Positions 58,606-64,000 of a DNA stretch of 64,000 nucleotides are shown one piece after another (within the stretch, counting starts at the first letter, position 1; every line of letters starts with the position of its first letter). The DNA comes from Argentina anserina (taxonomy: Eukaryota; Streptophyta; Magnoliopsida; Rosales; Rosaceae): positions 16,325,001 to 16,389,000 of the forward strand of contig NC_065874.1 of assembly GCF_933775445.1 (NCBI RefSeq). Direction: 5' to 3'. The translations under genes were made by a program, and so were the position numbers. The notes under the pieces were generated by a model, which worked only from the letters and a program-made list of their open reading frames with translations, did no database searches and was not told the DNA's origin.

Positions 58606-61215
58606 ATGAGCGCAAAGCCAGGTGGTTTGAGAAGCCTCGCATTCTCTTACACTAAGCGCAAAGCTCTTACAACCTCCTCCCACCCTTCACTCTCCTCTCA
58701 CTCTCAGTCTCACTCTCACCCTATTATTTCCCAACACACCAGCCCCACTCAAAACGCCCACCACCTGTTCGACGAAATTCCCCACTCAGATTACACCCAC
58801 TTACTCTTCGAGCACACTCGCAATGGCCGCAACCGTGACGCCATCAACCTATTCATGGACGCTTTCCGGTCCGGCTCACCCCTCAACGGGTCAATTCTAT
58901 CTTCTTTGGTCAAGGCCTGCGGAAGCTTGTGTGACCAAGTTGTGGGCCGACAGGTGCATTGCCACTGTGTCAAGTCCGGGCTTGGGGATGACGTCAGTGT
59001 CGGGACGGCGCTGGTTGACATGTATATGAAGACTGAGGGCGTTGTCGAGGGGAGGAGAGTGTTTGATGAGATGAGGGAGAGGAATGTGGTAACTTGGACA
59101 TCATTGATTTCGGGGTACGCGAAAAACGGGTGGAATGAGGAGGCATTGGAGTTGTTTATGGGGATGCAGATGAGTGGGAGCGTGGCGAATCCGTTTACGT
59201 ATGTGGCTGTGCTTGGAGCATTGGCTGATGAGGGGTTGGCTGGGAAGGGGAGCCAGGTGCATTGTATGATTGTGAAGAATGGTTATGTGGTGATTAGGTT
59301 CGTGTGCAATTCGTTGATTAATATGTATTTGAAGTCGGGGATGGTTAGTGAGGCTAGGGCTGTTTTTGATGGAATGGAGTGTAGAGATGAGGTTACATGG
59401 AATAGCTTGATTGCAGGTTATGTGGGAAATGGGCTTGAGTTGGAAGCTTTTGATATGTTTAAACAGATGGGGATTGCGGGTATTAAGTTCACGCAGCCTA
59501 TATTTGTTACTGTTATTAAGCTATGTGCTAACTATGAAGAATTGGGATTTGCAAGACAGCTTCATTGCTGTGTTTTGAAGAGTGGGTTTGTGTCTCATCG
59601 CAATATTGAAACAGCACTCCTGGTGGCTTACAGTAAGTGCCGTAAAATGGGTGATGCTCATAATGTGTTCTCCATGATGCGAGGTGTTCAGAGTGTAGTA
59701 ACTTGGACTGCGATGATTAGTGGGTACCTGCAGAATGGTAGAGCAGAGAAAGCAGTGAAGTTATTCTGTGAAATGAGCAGAGAAGGTGTTAAACCAAATG
59801 ATTTCACTTATTCTGCCATCATTATGGCCCACCCTTGTATATCTATATTTCAGGTACATGCACAAGTCATTAAAACCAACTATGAGAAGTCACCTTCTGT
59901 AGGAACTTCACTCGTAGACACTTATGTTAAAATTGGATTTGTTCCTGAAGCTAAAAAAGTTTTCCAAACAATTGATAAGAGGGATATTGTAGCATGGTCG
60001 GCAATGCTTGCTGGATATGCTCAAGTAGAAGACGCAGTGGGAGCTATTAAAACTTTCCGCCAGTTAACAAGAAAGGGGGTCAGACCTAACGAGTTCACTT
60101 TGTCTAGTATCATTAATGCTTGTTCTGCACCGTCAGCAACAGTAGAGCAAGGGAAACAGTTTCATGCTTGCTCAATTAAACTCAGGTTGAACAATACTTT
60201 GTGTCTAAGTAGTGCTCTTGTCACCATGTATGCAAAACAAGGGAATATTGAAAGCGCAAATGAAGTTTTTAAGAGACAAGGTGCAAGAGACTTGGTTTCG
60301 TGGAACTCTATGCTCTCTGGATATGCACAACACGGTCAGGGGAATAAGGTTCTTGAAGTATTTGAGGACATGCGTAAGCGAAATATGGAAGTAGATGGAA
60401 TAACATTCATTCTCATCATTTCTGCCTGTACTCATGCAGGCTTAGTAGATGAAGGTAAAAGATATTTCGGTATGATGGTCCAAGATTACCACATTCATCC
60501 AACAATGGAGCACTATTCTTGTATGGTTGATCTTTACAGCCGAGCTGGAAAGCTTGAAAAGGCGATGAATCTTATAAACAGCATGCCTTTTACTGCAGAT
60601 GCAAATGTGTGGCGAGCTCTCTTGGGTGCTTGCCGTGTTCACCGCAACTTAGAGCTTGGCAAACTTGTGGCAGAGAAGCTCATTTCACTTCAGCCACAAG
60701 ACTCTGCTGCTTATGTTCTGTTGTCCAATATTTATGCTGCAGCTGGAAACTGGCAAGAGAGGGATAATGTACGGAGGTTGATGAATGAAAGAAAAGTTAA
60801 AAAGCAACCTGGGTATAGCTGGATTGAGGTGAAGAACAAGACCTACACATTTTTGGCTGGTGATATTTCACATCCCTTGTCAGACCGTATATACTTGAAA
60901 CTTGGCGAGTTAAATAACCGATTGAAGGATATGGGATATCTGCCTGACACTGACTTTGTACTCCATGATGTTGAGGAGGAACACAAAGCAGCCTTTCTTT
61001 ATCAACACAGCGAGAGGTTGGCCATTGCTTTTGGATTGATTGCCAAGCCTCCAGGATCTCCTATCCAGATTATGAAAAATCTTAGGGTATGTGGAGACTG
61101 TCACACTGTTATTAAATTAATTTCGGTGATAGAATCGAGAGATATTGTTGTCAGAGATTCAAATCGGTACCACCACTTTAAGGGTGGCTTATGTTCTTGT
61201 GGAGATTTTTGGTGA
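58606..61215 (+). CDS. DYW-class PPR protein, ortholog of At2g27610
   Basis: A single-exon, 869-residue protein, the typical intronless form of plant PPR genes. The N-terminus (MSAKPGGLRSLAFSYTKRKA…) is rich in Ser, Arg and Lys with few acids, as in organellar transit peptides. PLS-type pentatricopeptide repeats fill about residues 90-700 (for example NVVTWTSLISGYAKNGWNEE and DIVAWSAMLAGYAQ). E and E+ motifs follow. The C-terminal DYW deaminase domain has the zinc-site HSE at 801-803 and CGDC at 829-832, ending CSCGDFW, so DFW replaces DYW. Length and sequence agree closely with Arabidopsis At2g27610 (868 aa). DYW proteins bind a specific organellar RNA through the repeats and deaminate C to U; the target here is unknown. 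The first ATG of the frame was chosen because it gives the family's usual length. Confidence 0.95.
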   Translation: MSAKPGGLRSLAFSYTKRKALTTSSHPSLSSHSQSHSHPIISQHTSPTQNAHHLFDEIPHSDYTHLLFEHTRNGRNRDAINLFMDAFRSGSPLNGSILSSLVKACGSLCDQVVGRQVHCHCVKSGLGDDVSVGTALVDMYMKTEGVVEGRRVFDEMRERNVVTWTSLISGYAKNGWNEEALELFMGMQMSGSVANPFTYVAVLGALADEGLAGKGSQVHCMIVKNGYVVIRFVCNSLINMYLKSGMVSEARAVFDGMECRDEVTWNSLIAGYVGNGLELEAFDMFKQMGIAGIKFTQPIFVTVIKLCANYEELGFARQLHCCVLKSGFVSHRNIETALLVAYSKCRKMGDAHNVFSMMRGVQSVVTWTAMISGYLQNGRAEKAVKLFCEMSREGVKPNDFTYSAIIMAHPCISIFQVHAQVIKTNYEKSPSVGTSLVDTYVKIGFVPEAKKVFQTIDKRDIVAWSAMLAGYAQVEDAVGAIKTFRQLTRKGVRPNEFTLSSIINACSAPSATVEQGKQFHACSIKLRLNNTLCLSSALVTMYAKQGNIESANEVFKRQGARDLVSWNSMLSGYAQHGQGNKVLEVFEDMRKRNMEVDGITFILIISACTHAGLVDEGKRYFGMMVQDYHIHPTMEHYSCMVDLYSRAGKLEKAMNLINSMPFTADANVWRALLGACRVHRNLELGKLVAEKLISLQPQDSAAYVLLSNIYAAAGNWQERDNVRRLMNERKVKKQPGYSWIEVKNKTYTFLAGDISHPLSDRIYLKLGELNNRLKDMGYLPDTDFVLHDVEEEHKAAFLYQHSERLAIAFGLIAKPPGSPIQIMKNLRVCGDCHTVIKLISVIESRDIVVRDSNRYHHFKGGLCSCGDFW

Positions 61216-61977
61216 GTTCCCATATAAGAAAAGGATTTAACAGGATGTTCAGGAGGAATTACATATACAAGTCATCAAAATCACCTTCAAACAAAGCAGC
61301 TGCATGACTTCTAGATGTTACAGTAATGTCATCTGTGGAAGATGCAGATGGGAACTTAAGTCAAACAAAGCAGTTGCATGAGAAGTTTATTCTTCACTTA
61401 CTATGGAAACTTAAGTCATGCCACCAAGTAGCAGCTGGGTTTAGATTTATGTGGTGTGCGAAAACTCAATGGTATTTTCCAAATTGAGAAGGTTTGTATG
61501 TCAAGGTTTTTAAGAACTAGATATCAAGTCTCATACTCTCATGGACCATCATTGGGATAATATTTTTCCTTTGGCGATGATTTTATCTCCAATTATATAG
61601 TTGGTTGGTTCACCTAGTCTGTAGTTCTGTGTCAGCATTCCTATACGCAAGCCATGTGACAGTACCAATATAAGTCTCGTGGAAGATTCATTCTTGGCAC
61701 CGTTGTGCTACCTTTACTCGTTGTTGTAGGTTGGCCCATGAAGAGAGGAAACTTTCACTACTTTGGCTCGCCGTTCTTGGTGAGGTATGTGATAGTACCA
61801 GTTTAATACCCCGTGTATTATAGATGCTATATGACCATTTTCATATCTGATGTGGTACCAACTTGATAATAGTTTTGTTTTTCTTTTTTTCTTCTTTTTG
61901 CTTTTTTTCCCTCTAAGTAACACCTGTTCATGGCTACATAACACATTTTAGAAAATTACATGTGTATAATATGATAT
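61216..61977. other. PPR gene 3' flank
   Basis: Presumed 3' UTR and intergenic DNA. Two copies of a short repeat (CAAACAAAGCAG.TGCATGA, about 61,290 and 61,361) are visible. Nothing else is recognised. Confidence 0.45.
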
Positions 61978-64000
61978 ACCCAATGAACATATTTTGGTAT
62001 GCATGTCCTCCCACCTTTCCATCATGGAACTCAGAGATGATCTTGTGTCGCCATCCATCAATGCGAGCCATCTATATTCTGTCCTTGTAAAACAAGTGGG
62101 AATCTGTCCACTGATAGTATTTCTTCTCATTACCTTGTTGCAATTGTGTTATGATGGTTGGTTGCAGCCTCGGAATCAATCAAACAGGATTGTTGAAGGT
62201 CATGAATGTAGCCTTGCACTGAACTTGAAATCCCCATGAGAGAAACAAGGGCAGGGACCCTGGATAGCGCATCCGGCACAACATTGTTCTGTCCTGCCTT
62301 GTAAGAGATGGAGTAGTCATAGCCAAGGAGTTTAATTAGCCATTTCTGCTGAGCTGGAGTAGTAATCTTTTGCTTGAGGAAATGTTCAAGAGTTCTATGG
62401 TCAATAACAATTCGGAAGTGATGTCCAAGAAGGTATGGTCTCCAATATTGGACTGCTGAAACTACAGCAAGCATCTCTTTATCATACACAAACAGTGCTA
62501 AATGGCGCTGAGCGAGTGCTTTGCTCATGAACGCAATGGGATGACCATTTTGTGATAAAACTGCACCAATGCCTGTGTCAGAGGCATCGCATTCAACAAC
62601 GAATTCCTGCGAAAAATCTGGATAAGCCAACATTGGTGTGTGTGTGTGTGAATGCATGCTTCGACTCCTCAAATGCCAATTCTACCTTAGGGTTCCAACA
62701 AAACGCATCTTTCTTGAGCAAATCAGTTAAGGGCTTGGCTATAATTCAAAAATTCCTCACATACTTTCGATAGTACCCGGCTAAGCAAAGAAAACCTCGT
62801 AACTGCTTCAGAGTCAAAGGTCTAGGCCACTGACTAATAGCTTTTATCTTAGCAGGGTCGACAGATACTCCTTCTCCACTAATAATATGCCCCAAATACT
62901 CTACTTGGCTGACTCCAAAACTACATTTGCTCTCCTTCACCTTTAACGAGTGATGTCGCAGGATCTTGAACACGTGCTCCAACCGCTGTAAGTGTTGTTC
63001 TAGATTAGAACTATAAATTAGGATGTCATCGAAGAAGACTAAAACTCATTTGCGCAACAACTCTCGGAGAGCATCATTCAACACTGCTTGAAAGGTAGAT
63101 GGTGCATTGGTTAAGCCAAATGGCAGGACCAGGAATTCATAATGGCCTGAATGTGTGCGAAAAGCAGTTTTCTCAATGTCTTTCTCATGCATTCTTATCT
63201 GGTGGTATCCAGCTCGGAGATCCAACTTGGTGAACAAGGTAGCACCATGAACCTCATCAATGAGCTCATCCACTACAGGTATTAGATACTTATCCTTTAC
63301 AGTAGCAGCGTTTAAAGCTCGATAGTCAATGCACAACCTCCATGATCCATCTTTTTTCTTCACTAAGAGCATTGGTGATGAATACAGACTCACACTAGGT
63401 CGAATCACTCCATTTGCTAACAACTCTTGAATGATCTTCTCTATCTCATTTTTTTTGAAATTGAGGATAACGATAGGGTCTCACATTAATAGGGCAAGTG
63501 TTTGGTAGTAGCTCAATTTCATGGTCTTGTGGCCTTGGTGGTGGTAGTTGTGTGGGGGTTTCAAAGACATCAGAGTACTTGTGTTTGAGGTTTTGGATGT
63601 GAGAGTTTGGTGGTGTATGTGTGCCAGACTTGGGAAGGCTAACAATAGAATTCAACTGAACAAGCAAAGCTTCTTTCTCTTTCCTTAGTGTTCTGGTCAT
63701 TGCCTTACAACTCACAACACTAGAGTCCACCTCACAAAGACTGTTCTCGGCCTTGATCCCAAAACTTCATAGTCATGCGCTCCAAATTCCACACAATATC
63801 ACCCAACGTCCTCAACCATGCCGCCCCCAAAACAATCTCACAACTTGAAATAGGTAATACATAATAGGATGTGACAAAACTATAATGTTGTAGTGTGATA
63901 GGTACCTCAACTATTGTGCTAGTGACCATAATTTGACCACTTGCCACTCGTACTCGAAGTGGTTTGATCTCCTGCATTGTGACGCCCAATTTGCGTAGTA
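61978..64000 (-). pseudogene. Ty3/gypsy Pol remnant, truncated by window edge
   Basis: Minus-strand frames from 63989 downward give the end of protease (SCEIVLGAAWLRTLGDIVW), then reverse transcriptase ([20 protein letters not shown], then [17 protein letters not shown], and FFDDILIYSS after a stop near 63,045). Next come VEYLGHIISGEGVSVDPAKI, RNase H (VECDASDTGIGAVLSQ; YKAGQNNVVPDALSR) and the start of the integrase zinc-finger region (EFHDGKVGGHA at about 62,010). Coding ends abruptly near 61,978. Stops or frameshifts occur near 63,430, 63,043, 62,745, 62,640 and 62,130. It lacks most of integrase, and any LTR or gag lies outside the window. No chromodomain is seen. The element is inactive. 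Confidence 0.9.

Overview
This is nuclear DNA from a flowering plant, most likely a eudicot. The evidence is a multi-exon gene whose predicted protein closely matches plant HIRA, an intronless DYW-class PPR gene matching Arabidopsis At2g27610, and a dense set of plant-type LTR retrotransposons, hAT and Mutator-like DNA transposons. The genus cannot be fixed from the sequence alone.

Layout. 1-1,767: nothing recognised. 1,773-11,330: a nest consisting of a large solo LTR (5-bp TSD) into which a decayed hAT transposon (8-bp TSD) and a second solo LTR (5-bp TSD) have inserted. 12,641-13,176: one LTR plus primer-binding site of a truncated retroelement. 16,125-24,670: a minus-strand Ty1/copia element with both short LTRs, PBS, PPT and a 5-bp TSD. 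Its gag position is occupied by unrelated GC-rich repeats. It also carries two head-to-head copies of a different long LTR; one of these is a solo LTR with its own TSD. 24,676-35,280: intergenic DNA with a Mutator-like MITE (9-bp TSD), two copies of a MULE-like element carrying a 12-bp minisatellite and CT tracts, and a small hAT MITE (8-bp TSD) inside one minisatellite.

35,707-43,985 (minus): HIRA histone chaperone in ten coding exons whose lengths sum to exactly 3,150 nt (1,049 aa). Intron 9 holds a 905-bp non-autonomous hAT related to the one at 3.3-7.6 kb. 46,273-52,284: one exon of a GH1 beta-glucosidase-like pseudogene, split by a complete, apparently very young chromovirus (Ty3/gypsy). 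That element has 568-bp LTRs differing at a single base and an uninterrupted 1,548-codon Gag-Pol with a chromodomain. 52.7-54.9 kb: diverged tandem repeats of about 500 bp. 56.6-57.2 kb: a tandem duplication of about 325 bp. 58,606-61,215 (plus): the PPR-DYW gene, a predicted organellar RNA editing factor. 61,978 to the window end (minus): a broken Ty3/gypsy pol running off the edge.

The two host genes act separately: HIRA deposits histone H3.3 in the nucleus, and the PPR protein should act on organellar transcripts. The rest is a record of successive transposon insertions, many datable relative to each other by nesting. I found no convincing undescribed multi-gene system. The most notable objects are the near-identical-LTR chromovirus, the nested insertions with exact TSDs, and the composite copia element.
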